Positions 1 to 9,766 of a stretch of DNA of 64,000 nucleotides are shown piece after piece (the stretch's first letter is position 1; each line of letters opens with the position of its first letter). The notes under the pieces were generated by a model that did no database searches, had not been told where the DNA came from, and was given only the letters and a program-made list of their open reading frames with translations. The DNA comes from Flavobacterium plurextorum (GTDB taxonomy: Bacteria > Bacteroidota > Bacteroidia > Flavobacteriales > Flavobacteriaceae), in NCBI RefSeq assembly GCF_002217395.1, contig NZ_MUHD01000022.1:36009-100008 (forward strand), given 5' to 3'. A program made the translations under genes and the position numbers.

Positions 1-2185
1 ACGCTGGCGCACCTCCGGGCAAACCAGTATTATAAACTAAATTAAGATACACTTTTACACTTGGAATATTTGGCATATAATCCTGAAACATCATTGCAAA
101 CTTCAAACGCTGATCTGTCGGACGTGCGATATAACCTTTGTTCTCGTAGTTTTCTTCGGTTTTCAGATATCCAAAACTAACCCAAGATTCAGTTCCTGGC
201 ACAAATTCTCCATTCAATCTAAAATCTAAACCTTGCGCATATGCTTTTGCATTATTATTGGCAACATATCGAATTCGAACATTGTCTATAGAATACACAT
301 TTACATCTGAAAGTGACTTATAATAAACTTCTGTAACCCACTTAAAAGGGCGATTCCACATTTTAAAATTGTAATCATTGCTCAAAACGACATGAACTGC
401 TTCCTGCGCTTTTACATTCGGATTCACGACTCCATTCAAATCACGAAGTTCTCGATAGAAAGGCGGCTGATGATATAGTCCTCCCGAAATTCTGAAAACC
501 ATGTCCATATCCCAATCCGGTTTTATTGCAAACTGCACTCTAGGACTCAACACAAACTGATTTTTTCCTTCAACCGCGGCGCCTGAAACATTCCAGCTTT
601 GAAAACGAGCGCCAACATGAAACCAAATTTGATTGGAACCAATTTCGGATTGTTTATTCCATTGTGTATAACCCGAAAATCTATTTATAGTATTAAAATT
701 TGTTGCTCGAACGTTTTGATAAGGTAAAAGCGGACCTTCATAAGGTGTGTAAGGCTGATTATTTTTTGGCAGCATAACTAAAGGCGGATTTACTGAAAAT
801 CCAGCCGAATCAATCACTTCCCACTCGATAACTCTATCGCGAATTGATTCTCTTGTATATTTCAACCCAAATTCAAGCTGACTTTCTTTCCAGTCTTTAG
901 AACCTTTAATTTCAATATTTGCGATTAAAGCATCCAAATCATTTCTAGCATGATTCAACTGCGATCCAATTCCTCGAGTAAAGTCAACTGCTGTCACGTT
1001 TGTTCCATCCTCCGCTGCCGCATTTCCTAAACGATACTGTGCCAAAATATCAAAATGTTCTTTTTCTGTAGTATGAAATAATGAACCAATCAATTTTAGC
1101 GTAAGCGATGGAGAAACTTTGTAAGTTGTTTTTAAAGCTCCAAAGTAAGTGTCATATTGATCTTTTTCCTGACCTTCATAATACACATTAAGCGCCATTG
1201 GCTGATCGATAGTTCCAAATTTCGTCTCTCTCGTTAAGGGCTGATACAAATATTTATTCTGCGAAACATTTCCCAGAAAACTCATTTGCCATTTTTCAGA
1301 AATATCGTAATTTATATTAGTTTGAAGATCTGCAAAAGTTGGGGTATAATTTGTCTTTGTATCTTGACTATTTACCAGCAAACTATTATTTCTGTAGCGA
1401 ACTCCTGTCACTGCTGACCATTTTTTGTTTTTTGAAACGGCATCAACAGAAGCACTTCCGCCTAAAAAACTGGCTTCTAAAGAAGCGCCAAACCGAGTTG
1501 GTTTTCTATAAGTAATATCTAAAACTGATGATAATTTATCTCCAAACTTAGCTTGAAATCCACCTGCCGAAAAATCAACATTTTGAACTAAATCTGTATT
1601 GGTAAAACTTAACCCTTCCTGCTGTCCTGATCGAATTAAAAAGGGACGATAAACTTCAACTTCGTTAACATAAACTAAATTCTCATCATAATTACCGCCT
1701 CGAACTGCATACTGAGTACTAAGTTCATTATTTGAATTTACACCCGGAAGTGTTTTTAAGATATTTTCTACACCCGCATTTGCACCGGGAACTTTTTTTA
1801 TTGCTGTTAAATCAATTGTTGCAATTCCCTGAACACGTTTTCTATTTTTGGAAGACACAAAAACTTCTCCCATTTGTTCTTCAGAATTACTCATTATCGG
1901 ATTAAAAACAAAAAACTCATTTGGCTTTAAACTCACCGTTAAGCTTATCATTTTTAAAGAAATATGGGTAAAAATTATCGAAACTTTTTTGTTTGAAACT
2001 ACATCAATTTCAAAAAAACCATTGGCATCGGATTGTGTACTGCTTTTACCTGAGGAAATATTTACATTTGAAACAATATTATTTTCATCATCTACAATAA
2101 TTCCTTTAACATGTCCGCTTTGAGCAAACAAAGCACATGTAAAAAACAGAAAAAACAAGGCGAATATGAACCTATTATTATACAA
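1..2185 (-). CDS. TonB-dependent receptor with N-terminal carboxypeptidase-like domain (3' end cut by window)
   Basis: About 728 codons are present; the C-terminal barrel strands lie beyond base 1. The protein starts with a hydrophobic signal peptide ending in CALFAQ, followed by a carboxypeptidase-regulatory-like repeat (about residues 23-100), a plug region with a GVENILKTLPGV segment and the RGGNYDEN motif, and then long alternating beta-strand sequence typical of an outer-membrane barrel. The family imports large ligands across the outer membrane using TonB energy; the ligand cannot be read from the sequence. The start is TTG at 2185, directly after an in-frame TAG. No ATG lies before the signal peptide, so TTG is the only start that keeps it. 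The gene begins 11 bp after the M23 peptidase gene ends and is probably cotranscribed with it. Confidence 0.88.
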   Translation of the reverse strand, partial: MYNNRFIFALFFLFFTCALFAQSGHVKGIIVDDENNIVSNVNISSGKSSTQSDANGFFEIDVVSNKKVSIIFTHISLKMISLTVSLKPNEFFVFNPIMSNSEEQMGEVFVSSKNRKRVQGIATIDLTAIKKVPGANAGVENILKTLPGVNSNNELSTQYAVRGGNYDENLVYVNEVEVYRPFLIRSGQQEGLSFTNTDLVQNVDFSAGGFQAKFGDKLSSVLDITYRKPTRFGASLEASFLGGSASVDAVSKNKKWSAVTGVRYRNNSLLVNSQDTKTNYTPTFADLQTNINYDISEKWQMSFLGNVSQNKYLYQPLTRETKFGTIDQPMALNVYYEGQEKDQYDTYFGALKTTYKVSPSLTLKLIGSLFHTTEKEHFDILAQYRLGNAAAEDGTNVTAVDFTRGIGSQLNHARNDLDALIANIEIKGSKDWKESQLEFGLKYTRESIRDRVIEWEVIDSAGFSVNPPLVMLPKNNQPYTPYEGPLLPYQNVRATNFNTINRFSGYTQWNKQSEIGSNQIWFHVGARFQSWNVSGAAVEGKNQFVLSPRVQFAIKPDWDMDMVFRISGGLYHQPPFYRELRDLNGVVNPNVKAQEAVHVVLSNDYNFKMWNRPFKWVTEVYYKSLSDVNVYSIDNVRIRYVANNNAKAYAQGLDFRLNGEFVPGTESWVSFGYLKTEENYENKGYIARPTDQRLKFAMMFQDYMPNIPSVKVYLNLVYNTGLPGGAPA

Positions 2186-2196
2186 CTATTTGGGTT

Positions 2197-3900
2197 TTAT
2201 TTTTGTTGACTTCTAAGGAAACGTGTTTCAAAGATAGAAGAATTCCCTACATTATCAATTACTTCAATTTTTAAATCATTTGCTCCTTCAAGCAGCAATT
2301 GAGGATCAAAAGTGTGAGTAATCTTTTTATTTTTATTTTCATATTCAAACAAAACCCATTTTCCGTTCAAATACCCATTATAGGATTTAATTCCTGATGA
2401 AGAATCGCTTATAATAAACTCGATTTTTTTCTGATCGCTGATCCATTTGTCCTGAACCGGTTTTGTAATTTTAATAACTGGTTTTATAGTATCTAATACT
2501 AAACCATATTGTCCTAGTACTTTTGATTTTGCCGTGTAAACATCTCCTTTTCTAACCGTTCCATTGTAACTGCTGCTTGCTCCGCTTATTCTTCCAATAA
2601 AAACTTTGTCGCGCAAGGCTTCAGAATAAGTATTATCCTTGATGGTTATAGTAAAATTAGAATGCACAGGAACTGTATCATCATGAATATAAATTCGATT
2701 GTTTTTAACATCAAAGTTTAAATTAAAATCATCGTAAAATGTTCCTGCAGGGAAGAAAACAGACATATTGTCTTTTTCGAAATTAGAATCCTTATTGTAT
2801 TTAACAAAATACTTAGATGTACTCGCTTCTGCCGGTACCAAAGGAACAGCTGAATCATATTCGATTGGAACTGTGATCGAATTTAAATTTCCGTAATAAT
2901 CTGAAACTTCAATTCTATAAGTCGACGCCAAATTAGGTTCTGCTGTAATTATTCCTCTAGATGCATCCGTTTTTATAATGCTTAACGCAAAAGGTGTTTT
3001 CATGAAAAGCTTCTGAATACGCTGACTTGTTTTTTTGTATCGAGAATAATCAATAAATGCATTGATGTAACGCATTTCATCAAATGAATACGTATTAAAT
3101 TGATAATTGTAATTTTGATTTCCATTCAAAAACGTCGAAACATTAAAAACGCCATTTTTATTAAAAGAAACATCATCAGTATCAACAGCATTAATTCCAA
3201 AACCAATTTTCCCATTAGTCTTTACTTTTCCTGCAAGATAAGTTCCGTCTTTTTGAAGCGTCATATTAAGCAGTAAAGGTTGTTTTGATTGATTAACTGA
3301 GGCGTTATCCAACGGATAAACGTACAAACTAGACAAAGTTGGTTTCTTTGTATCTTTAATATTTTTATCAAACCCAAAGAAAATCGGATTAATTACAAAC
3401 TCTGTTCTTGTATCTCTAATTTCAAAATGCAAATGCGGCCCTTCAGATGAACCTGTATTTCCAGAAAGTGCAATTAATTGTCCTTTTGTAACCGGAAGAT
3501 CGCCTGGTTTTGGGAATACTTCAATTTCATAAGCTTTTTCAGCATAATGCGTTTTATTTACATAATCTTGAATTGCTCCTTTAGTGGTTTGCAAGTGACC
3601 ATAGACAGAAGTATACCCATTTGGATGGGTAATGTAAATACATTTTCCGTTTCCAAACGTCGAAATCTTTATTCTTGACACATAACCATCGGCAATTGCA
3701 TACACATTTAGTCCTTCTCTCTGATTGGTTTTTAAATCAAAACCAGCATGAAAATGATTTGGTCTTAACTCGCCAAAGTTACCAGAAAGCTGCATCGGAA
3801 TATCTAATGGCGGGCGAAAGTAATCTTTAGGATATTGTGTTTGGGCAAAAATAAAGTGGCCGCACAAAAGGGCAAATACTGAAAATCTCATAAATAACAT
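2197..3900 (-). CDS. M23 family metallopeptidase (LytM-type peptidoglycan endopeptidase)
   Basis: This secreted protein of 567 aa has a signal peptide (cleavage near FAQ, residues 18-20) and an N-terminal LytM/M23 domain. The zinc ligands are visible: H51 and D55 in HAGFD, and H156/H158 in GPHLHFE. The enzyme is expected to cut peptide cross-links in peptidoglycan from the periplasmic side. The remaining 400 residues are beta-rich and resemble Ig-like or bacterial surface domains; no second catalytic site is evident. A start at the second Met (residue 4) is equally possible. The gene diverges from the zapA operon, and the TonB receptor gene follows it by 11 bp. The substrate bond specificity is unknown. 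Confidence 0.9.
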   Translation of the reverse strand: MLFMRFSVFALLCGHFIFAQTQYPKDYFRPPLDIPMQLSGNFGELRPNHFHAGFDLKTNQREGLNVYAIADGYVSRIKISTFGNGKCIYITHPNGYTSVYGHLQTTKGAIQDYVNKTHYAEKAYEIEVFPKPGDLPVTKGQLIALSGNTGSSEGPHLHFEIRDTRTEFVINPIFFGFDKNIKDTKKPTLSSLYVYPLDNASVNQSKQPLLLNMTLQKDGTYLAGKVKTNGKIGFGINAVDTDDVSFNKNGVFNVSTFLNGNQNYNYQFNTYSFDEMRYINAFIDYSRYKKTSQRIQKLFMKTPFALSIIKTDASRGIITAEPNLASTYRIEVSDYYGNLNSITVPIEYDSAVPLVPAEASTSKYFVKYNKDSNFEKDNMSVFFPAGTFYDDFNLNFDVKNNRIYIHDDTVPVHSNFTITIKDNTYSEALRDKVFIGRISGASSSYNGTVRKGDVYTAKSKVLGQYGLVLDTIKPVIKITKPVQDKWISDQKKIEFIISDSSSGIKSYNGYLNGKWVLFEYENKNKKITHTFDPQLLLEGANDLKIEVIDNVGNSSIFETRFLRSQQK

Positions 3901-4012
3901 TTTTGCTAAGATAAAAAATTAACAGGGAAAAACCGAAGATACAACCACAAAAACACAATTGATTGAAATTCATTTATTTGTCTATTTTTAATGCAAAAAA
4001 ATCGATAAAAAA

Positions 4013-4042
4013 TTGCATTAATAAAAAGGAATATTAACTTTG
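4013..4042 (+). promoter_or_regulatory. Promoter of the zapA operon
   Basis: A TTG at 4013-4015 and TAACTTTG at 4035-4042 are separated by 19 bases, matching the Bacteroidota housekeeping consensus TTG-N(17-23)-TAnnTTTG. The start codon of the first gene lies 29 bases downstream. Confidence 0.65.
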
Positions 4043-4070
4043 TATGATTAAGTAATGAATAGGATGTATA

Positions 4071-4361
4071 ATGAGTGTAATTGCCGAAATAATTGATACT
4101 CTTGAATATAAAATTGAAAAGCTGTTTGAGAAATCAAAAAGCTTGGAAAAGAATAATCAGGTATTACAATTAGAATTAGCCAAAGCTGCGCAAATTATTC
4201 GAAAACAATCTGAGGAGATTGAAGCTTTGAAGAAGCAGTATGACACACTTAAGATAGCCAATTCGTTGCTTGGCAGCGACGACAACAAGAGAGAGACAAA
4301 GCTTAAAATAAATTCATTAATTCGCGAAATTGATTACTGTATAGCACAACTATCAGATTAG
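4071..4361 (+). CDS. Small coiled-coil protein upstream of zapA
   Basis: The 96-aa protein is highly charged and almost entirely helical by composition. Heptad-like Leu/Ile spacing from about residue 10 to 70 (KIEKLFEKSKSLEKNNQVL and following) indicates a coiled coil. It has no signal peptide or membrane segment. Its stop is 5 bases before the zapA start, so the two genes are almost certainly one transcript. By position and shape it could be a cell-division accessory protein acting with ZapA, comparable in role to ZapB, but that is inference; no family-defining motif is visible. Confidence 0.75.
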   Translation: MSVIAEIIDTLEYKIEKLFEKSKSLEKNNQVLQLELAKAAQIIRKQSEEIEALKKQYDTLKIANSLLGSDDNKRETKLKINSLIREIDYCIAQLSD

Positions 4362-4366
4362 ATAAC

Positions 4367-4660
4367 ATGGACGGAAAGCTTAAAATCAAAATATCAATTG
4401 CAGACCGAGTTTACCCATTAACGGTAGATCCAGCTCAAGAAGAAGGACTTAGAAGTGCTTCAAAAAAAATTGATGCCATGATTAAGCAGTTCGAAGAAAG
4501 TTACGCAGTTCGCGATAAACAAGATGTATTAGCCATGTGCGCACTGCAATTTGCATCGCAAGTGGAACAAAAACAAATTGATAACGCAATCGATGGCGAG
4601 CAAACTATTGAAAGAATTAAAAAATTAAATTTGCTTTTAGATCAATATCTCGAAAACTAA
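4367..4660 (+). CDS. zapA: Cell division protein ZapA
   Basis: The 97-aa protein has the ZapA layout: an N-terminal strand-rich head (KIKISIADRVYPLTV) with the conserved EEGLRSASKKID helix start, followed by a long C-terminal coiled coil. ZapA binds FtsZ in the cytoplasm and bundles protofilaments to stabilise the division ring. Length is normal for the family. It follows the coiled-coil gene by 5 bases, and a 6S-type RNA and rny follow it; from memory, this order is common in flavobacteria. No separate promoter is needed for it. Confidence 0.88.
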   Translation: MDGKLKIKISIADRVYPLTVDPAQEEGLRSASKKIDAMIKQFEESYAVRDKQDVLAMCALQFASQVEQKQIDNAIDGEQTIERIKKLNLLLDQYLEN

Positions 4661-4686
4661 ACGTTCTTTACAGAAACTAAGATACT

Positions 4687-4850
4687 GCCTACATTAGTTC
4701 ACAATTGGTAAACTCAACACTAACAATTTAGAATGAGCAAATCATCACTACTATAGCATGCCACGCTTTATTGCGAGGAAACTTGAACAGTGAGTTAGCT
4801 CAAAACTTGTCTTTACGAGTTTATTCAAGCAATTAATGTAGGCTTTTTTT
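4687..4850 (+). ncRNA. ssrS: 6S RNA (6S-Flavo type)
   Basis: The 210-base gap between zapA and rny has no reading frame but contains a long-range closing stem: GCCTACATT at 4687-4695 pairs perfectly with AATGTAGGC at 4835-4843, followed at once by a T-run (4844-4850) that would end transcription. The interior has further short complementary pieces and an open centre, as expected of 6S RNA, which mimics an open promoter and binds RNA polymerase holoenzyme. The Rfam 6S-Flavo motif is known from this phylum, and the location next to zapA/rny fits my recollection of flavobacterial annotations. The exact 5' end is uncertain by a few bases. Confidence 0.75.
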
Positions 4851-4870
4851 ATATATAAACCTTAACAAAC

Positions 4871-6430
4871 ATGGACATCATAACGATCATTATTGGTATA
4901 GTAGGTATTGCAGCAGGTTTTGCAATAGCTAAATTTATCGAGAAAAGTAATATTTCAAACCTAATAAAAAACGCAAAAAAAGAAGCAGCTTCTATTTTAA
5001 AAGACGCTAATTTAGAAGCCGAAAATATTAAAAAGGATAAAATTCTTCAAGCAAAAGAACGTTTTATCGAATTAAAATCAGAACACGAACAAGTTATTTT
5101 AGCAAGAGATAAAAAAGTTGCTGAAGTAGAAAAAAGAGTGCGTGATAAAGAATCTCAAGTTTCTAACGAGCTTTCAAAAGCTAAAAAAGTAAACGACGAT
5201 TTTGAATCTAAAACAGCTGAATACAACAATAAAATTGAAGTTTTAGACAAAAAACAAGCTGAAGTTGACAAGCTACACAAAAGTCAATTACAGCAGCTTG
5301 AAGTAATTTCTGGACTTTCTGCAGAAGAAGCGAAAGAACAATTAGTTGAAGGCTTAAAAGCAGAAGCTAAAAGCAAAGCAATGTCTCATATTCAAGACAC
5401 AATTGAAGAGGCTAAACTTACTGCACAACAAGAAGCTAAAAAAATCATCATCAACACAATTCAAAGAGTTGGAACTGAAGAAGCAGTTGAAAATTGCGTT
5501 TCTGTATTCAACATCGAATCTGACGATGTAAAAGGTAGAATCATTGGTCGTGAAGGTCGTAACATTAGAGCTCTTGAAGCTGCAACTGGAGTTGAAATTA
5601 TCGTTGACGATACGCCAGAAGCAATCATCCTTTCTTGTTTTGATCCAGTTCGTAGAGAAATCGCTCGTTTGTCATTGCATAAATTGGTAACTGACGGACG
5701 TATTCACCCAGCTAGAATTGAAGAAGTTGTTGCAAAAACAGCTAAACAAATCGACGACGAAATTATCGAAGTTGGTAAACGTACCGTTATCGACTTAGGA
5801 ATTCATGGATTACATCCAGAATTAATTAAAGTTGTTGGTAGAATGAAATACCGTTCATCTTACGGTCAAAACTTGTTACAACACTCAAGAGAAGTTTCAA
5901 AACTTTGCGGTATCATGGCAGCTGAATTAGGCTTGAATGTAAAACTTGCTAAAAGAGCTGGTTTACTACACGATATTGGTAAAGTTCCAGATACAGAAAG
6001 CGATTTACCTCACGCATTATTAGGTATGCAATGGGCCGAGAAATACGGAGAAAAAGAAGAAGTATGCAACGCTATTGGTGCGCACCACGACGAGATCGAA
6101 ATGAAATCATTATTGTCGCCAATTGTTCAGGTTTGTGATGCTATATCAGGAGCAAGACCAGGAGCAAGACGTCAGGTTTTAGATTCATACATTCAGCGTT
6201 TGAAAGATCTTGAAGAAGTAGCTTACGGATTCAGCGGTGTAAAAAATGCTTACGCTATTCAAGCTGGTAGAGAACTTCGTGTTATCGTTGAAAGTGAAAA
6301 AGTTTCTGATGACAATGCAGCAAACTTATCATTTGAAATCTCACAAAAAATTCAAACTGAAATGACTTACCCAGGTCAGGTTAAAGTAACCGTAATTAGA
6401 GAAACAAGAGCTGTAAATATTGCAAAATAA
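4871..6430 (+). CDS. rny: Ribonuclease Y
   Basis: The 519-aa protein shows the complete RNase Y order: one N-terminal membrane helix (residues about 3-20), a long Lys/Glu-rich coiled coil (about 25-190), a KH RNA-binding domain with [15 protein letters not shown] (about 215-275), and an HD domain with [10 protein letters not shown] near residue 365 that holds the metal-binding His-Asp pair. RNase Y is a membrane-anchored endoribonuclease that starts mRNA decay. Length matches the family. It follows zapA and the 6S RNA and ends in a strong terminator. In a Gram-negative background this enzyme is a typical Bacteroidota feature. Confidence 0.96.
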   Translation: MDIITIIIGIVGIAAGFAIAKFIEKSNISNLIKNAKKEAASILKDANLEAENIKKDKILQAKERFIELKSEHEQVILARDKKVAEVEKRVRDKESQVSNELSKAKKVNDDFESKTAEYNNKIEVLDKKQAEVDKLHKSQLQQLEVISGLSAEEAKEQLVEGLKAEAKSKAMSHIQDTIEEAKLTAQQEAKKIIINTIQRVGTEEAVENCVSVFNIESDDVKGRIIGREGRNIRALEAATGVEIIVDDTPEAIILSCFDPVRREIARLSLHKLVTDGRIHPARIEEVVAKTAKQIDDEIIEVGKRTVIDLGIHGLHPELIKVVGRMKYRSSYGQNLLQHSREVSKLCGIMAAELGLNVKLAKRAGLLHDIGKVPDTESDLPHALLGMQWAEKYGEKEEVCNAIGAHHDEIEMKSLLSPIVQVCDAISGARPGARRQVLDSYIQRLKDLEEVAYGFSGVKNAYAIQAGRELRVIVESEKVSDDNAANLSFEISQKIQTEMTYPGQVKVTVIRETRAVNIAK

Positions 6431-6456
6431 CAGCAACTCATACATAAAAATAAAAA

Positions 6457-6483
6457 GGCAGTTCTTACGAACTGCCTTTTTTA
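6457..6483 (+). terminator. Rho-independent terminator of rny
   Basis: GGCAGTTC (6457-6464), a TTAC loop and GAACTGCC (6469-6476) form a perfect 8-bp stem followed by TTTTTT. It lies 26 bases after the rny stop codon, between rny and the convergent kinase gene. Confidence 0.9.
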
Positions 6484-6508
6484 TTTTGATATCTAATAGT
6501 AAAAGCTT

Positions 6509-8029
6509 TTAAAGATCATTAAACGTGATTTTAAAACTCGTTCCTACTCCTACTTCACTTTCTACCGAAACCGTCCCTTTCATGGCTTCTATTTGGTTTC
6601 TGGTTATATACAAACCTATTCCTCGCGCCTCTTCATGTTTATGAAATGTTTTATACATCCCGAATAACAAATCACCGTATACCTTCAAATCAATTCCTAA
6701 ACCATTATCGGTAATCTTCAATGATTTATGACCATCTGTTTCCAAACCAAAATCAAAAATAATAACTGGATCTCGATCAGGATGCGCGTACTTTATTGCA
6801 TTAGTTGTAAAATTCAACAAAACACTTTCTAGATAAGCAGGATTAAAATTTATTATCAAGTACTCAGGCACATTATTTATAATCGTTACCTTTTTCTGTT
6901 TACTATGCCCTTTAATCGTCGAAATAGTTTTTTCTATATATTCAAAAAGCTTTAATGGCCCAACTGTGATATTGATATTGCTTTGCGTTTTTACGATCTG
7001 ACTTAGATTTGAAATTGTTTCATTTAAATCATTAGAAACCGTACGCAAATGCTCCAGCATTTCGGTCACCGTTTCCTTATCACCATCAGCATCAATAAAA
7101 TCTAAAATTGATTTAATATTCCCTGCCTGAGTATTTAAATTATGCGATACTATATGCGAAAAATTCAGCAGTCGGCTATTTTGATCACTGTACAATTTCA
7201 TTGTTTTCAAAAGTTCAAGTTCCTTTTCTTTCTGCAATGATATATCGGTATGCGTTCCTATAACACGCAATGGCTTTCCATTTTCATCACGTTTAATAAC
7301 TTTTCCACGATCTAAAATCCATTTATAATTGCCACTGGAAGTCATTACGCGATGATAGTTTTCGTAATAAGGTATCTTGTTTTCAAAATGTTCTTTGATA
7401 TCAGAATAATACTTCGGAAGGTCATCAGGATGCACAATTTTATCCCAGCGCTCCGGATCATCAAAAATATCACTTGACTCTAATTCTAGAATTTTTAATG
7501 ATAATGACGAATAAAAAACGTTATTAGTCACCATATCCCAATCCCAAATACCAACCGTTGAAGCATCGAGTGCAAACTGAAAACGTTCTTCGGAAATGCG
7601 AAGTTTCTCTTCTTTATCTTTAAGTTCAGTTATATCTGAAACATGTCCAAAAAAACTCACTTTACTTCCTTCAGACAATTCAGTTTTAGCCGAAACTCTA
7701 AACCAGCGAAGTCCTTTTTTAGGCAAAACAGCTCTAAATTCAATCTCCCAAGGCTTAATTTCCTTTCGCGCTTTAACCAAAGTTTGAAAAAACATATCAC
7801 GGTCTTGGGGCAAAATTCTTTCGTAGATAATCAGCTTAATATCATCTGTAAATTTATTTATTGAAAGTTCAAAAATTTCATCGACAGATCTGCTGACAAG
7901 AGGAAATGAGTAATGATTATCTTGATCTATTACAAACTGAAAAATTAAGTCTGGCACTTCTGCAAGCAGCTTTTTGTAAAAATTATTAACTTCTAAGCAA
8001 TCTTCACTATTAAAAAAATCAAAAACCAT
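6509..8029 (-). CDS. PAS-domain sensor histidine kinase
   Basis: The 506-aa protein has no clear membrane helix. Two PAS/PAC modules are visible (about residues 10-135 and 145-270; each ends in a WxxxxxKxxxD/GxxxDI-type PAC segment). The phosphoacceptor region SHIVSHNLNTQ follows near residue 294, then a HATPase domain with the N box NFTTNAIKYA, G1 box DNGLGIDL and G2 box ARGIGLYITRNQ. It is therefore probably a cytoplasmic sensor kinase reading a ligand or redox signal through PAS. No response regulator gene is adjacent, so its partner is encoded elsewhere. It is transcribed alone, between the rny terminator and xerD. Confidence 0.9.
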   Translation of the reverse strand: MVFDFFNSEDCLEVNNFYKKLLAEVPDLIFQFVIDQDNHYSFPLVSRSVDEIFELSINKFTDDIKLIIYERILPQDRDMFFQTLVKARKEIKPWEIEFRAVLPKKGLRWFRVSAKTELSEGSKVSFFGHVSDITELKDKEEKLRISEERFQFALDASTVGIWDWDMVTNNVFYSSLSLKILELESSDIFDDPERWDKIVHPDDLPKYYSDIKEHFENKIPYYENYHRVMTSSGNYKWILDRGKVIKRDENGKPLRVIGTHTDISLQKEKELELLKTMKLYSDQNSRLLNFSHIVSHNLNTQAGNIKSILDFIDADGDKETVTEMLEHLRTVSNDLNETISNLSQIVKTQSNINITVGPLKLFEYIEKTISTIKGHSKQKKVTIINNVPEYLIINFNPAYLESVLLNFTTNAIKYAHPDRDPVIIFDFGLETDGHKSLKITDNGLGIDLKVYGDLLFGMYKTFHKHEEARGIGLYITRNQIEAMKGTVSVESEVGVGTSFKITFNDL

Positions 8030-8169
8030 ACGCCGTCATTTAAGTAAATAATTACTTCTCAAAATCGAATTCCAAAGCTTTATTATCGCTTTTTATAATT
8101 TCTTTTTAATACAAAATCAAATACAATATATTAATTTTTGGTTTAAAATGCGGGCTCAGCACAAAAAAA

Positions 8170-9066
8170 TTATTTTCTCGGATGAAAAGAATGCATCACT
8201 TCTTTCAAAAAACTTCGATCAAGATGCACATAAATTTCAGTTGTGGTAATTGATTCATGTCCCAACATTAACTGAATCGACCTTAAATCGGCGCCATTTT
8301 CTAATAAATGTGTCGCAAAAGAATGACGCAGAGTATGCGGACTAATCGTTTTACTTAACTTGATTTTTACAGCCAAGTCTTTTATAATAGTAAAAATCAT
8401 AGCACGAGTAAGCTGATTCCCTCTACGATTTAAAAACAAAGTATCTTCGAAACCTTTTTTAATATTTAGATGCACCCGAATTTCATTTTGGTAAATCTCT
8501 ATATATTTCCGAGTCACTTTACCTATTGGAACAAAACGTTCTTTATTTCCTTTTCCTGTAATCTTTACAAAACCTTCATCAAAAAACAAATCAGATATTT
8601 TGAGCGAAACCAACTCCGAAACTCGTAGTCCGCATCCGTATAAAGTTTCCAACATGGCTCGGTTTCGTTCCCCTTCGTTACTACTTAAATCTATTGCAGC
8701 AATTAATGCGTCTATTTCCTCGACAGACAATGTATCCGGTAATTTTCTGCCGGTTTTAGGACTTTCGATTAACTCTAAAGGGCTATCGTTTCTGTAATCT
8801 TCAAAAACCAAGTAATTAAAAAAGCTTTTCAGACCAGAAATAATTCTAGATTGAGATCGAGGATTTACTTCTTTGGATACGGAATAAATAAATTGCTGAA
8901 TTGTTTCGTCAGTAATTTTTAAAGGCGAAACATCGATTTGATTGTTTTCCAAAAAGAGACATAAACGTTCTATATCAAAACTATAATTCTCGATGGTATT
9001 TTTAGACAATCCTCTTTCTATCCGCAAATACGATTGATAGTCTTTTATATAATTATTCCATTTCAT
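8170..9066 (-). CDS. xerD: Site-specific tyrosine recombinase XerD
   Basis: From the Met at 9066 the protein is 298 aa, the standard XerC/D length. All six catalytic residues are present: R148 (GLRVSEL), K172 (TGKGNKER), H244 and R247 (HTLRHSFATH), H270 (LGHES) and the nucleophile Y279 (TEIYVH). An N-terminal SAM-like core-binding domain spans about residues 1-90. XerD resolves chromosome dimers at dif with a partner recombinase. A start six codons earlier (9084) is open, but TACTTTG-like promoter sequence sits in that stretch. The gene could also be called XerC; the family assignment is firm, the letter less so. Confidence 0.92.
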   Translation of the reverse strand: MKWNNYIKDYQSYLRIERGLSKNTIENYSFDIERLCLFLENNQIDVSPLKITDETIQQFIYSVSKEVNPRSQSRIISGLKSFFNYLVFEDYRNDSPLELIESPKTGRKLPDTLSVEEIDALIAAIDLSSNEGERNRAMLETLYGCGLRVSELVSLKISDLFFDEGFVKITGKGNKERFVPIGKVTRKYIEIYQNEIRVHLNIKKGFEDTLFLNRRGNQLTRAMIFTIIKDLAVKIKLSKTISPHTLRHSFATHLLENGADLRSIQLMLGHESITTTEIYVHLDRSFLKEVMHSFHPRK

Positions 9067-9094
9067 ATTTACAAAGTAAAACATTTTTAAGCAT

Positions 9095-9123
9095 AAAAAA
9101 ACCTTCCTGAAATTCAGGAAGGT
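9095..9123 (-). terminator. Terminator of the outer-membrane barrel gene at 9150-9731
   Basis: ACCTTCCTGA (9101-9110) and TCAGGAAGGT (9114-9123) form a perfect 10-bp stem with an AAT loop. On the minus strand the stem is followed by a run of T (complement of 9095-9100), so it ends the leftward barrel gene before xerD. Confidence 0.88.
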
Positions 9124-9149
9124 TTTACATAAAATATCGTTTTAAGATA

Positions 9150-9731
9150 TTAGAATTTATAAGCTAAAGACAACGCAAGGTTACTATTTTTTGCACTATC
9201 ATAATAGTCCTCTGTATTATCGATATCTTTATCAGAAAGTGGAGACAAACCAATCGTATAACGAATACCTACTGAAAGATTTTCAGTAAAATTATATCCA
9301 GCTCCTAAATTAAAGCCAAAATCTGTAGATCTGGTAAGATCTTTAACATCAGTACCATTACCTTTTGCAGACAACAAAATACCTAGTTGCGGACCTGCTT
9401 CAACACTAAATTTATTTTCTACAAAATAGTATTTAGCCAATACAGGAATATTTAAATAATTCAGTTTAAGATCGACATCACTTCCCAAAGGGCCATCAAC
9501 TTTAGTACCCTGAGCAGAATACAAAAGTTCTGGTTGAATGAAAAATTTCTCAACAACATGAATTTCTGCAAAACCTCCAACATGAAAACCTATTAAGGAT
9601 TTAGTATCATTAACATCTCCTCCAACCACCGTTGAAATGTTAAGACCTCCTTTAACTCCGAATCTTGTTTGTTGCGCGTTAGCAAATCCAAACGTCATTA
9701 CTGCTATAGCAGCTAAAATAATTCTTTTCAT
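9150..9731 (-). CDS. PorT-family outer membrane beta-barrel protein
   Basis: The 193-aa protein has a clear signal peptide (MKRIILAAIAVMTFGFANAQ) and then alternating amphipathic strands, with FGVKGGLNIST at the start of the mature part and LALSLAYKF at the C-terminus, ending in Phe as most outer-membrane barrels do. This is the OMP_b-brl_2 (PorT-like) family, small eight-stranded-type barrels common in Bacteroidota. The mature start, middle segment (FFIQPELLYSAQGTK) and final strand are closely similar to those of the protein at 10776-11336, so the two are paralogues. Specific function is unknown. It has its own promoter and terminator. Confidence 0.87.
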   Translation of the reverse strand: MKRIILAAIAVMTFGFANAQQTRFGVKGGLNISTVVGGDVNDTKSLIGFHVGGFAEIHVVEKFFIQPELLYSAQGTKVDGPLGSDVDLKLNYLNIPVLAKYYFVENKFSVEAGPQLGILLSAKGNGTDVKDLTRSTDFGFNLGAGYNFTENLSVGIRYTIGLSPLSDKDIDNTEDYYDSAKNSNLALSLAYKF

Positions 9732-9758
9732 TACAATTTATTTTTACGTTACACAGAT

Positions 9759-9766
9759 CAAATATA
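9759..9766 (-). promoter_or_regulatory. -7 promoter box of the barrel gene at 9150-9731
   Basis: On the minus strand the bases read TATATTTG, an exact TAnnTTTG box, 28 bases upstream of the start codon. No convincing TTG box was found at the ideal distance. Confidence 0.5.
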
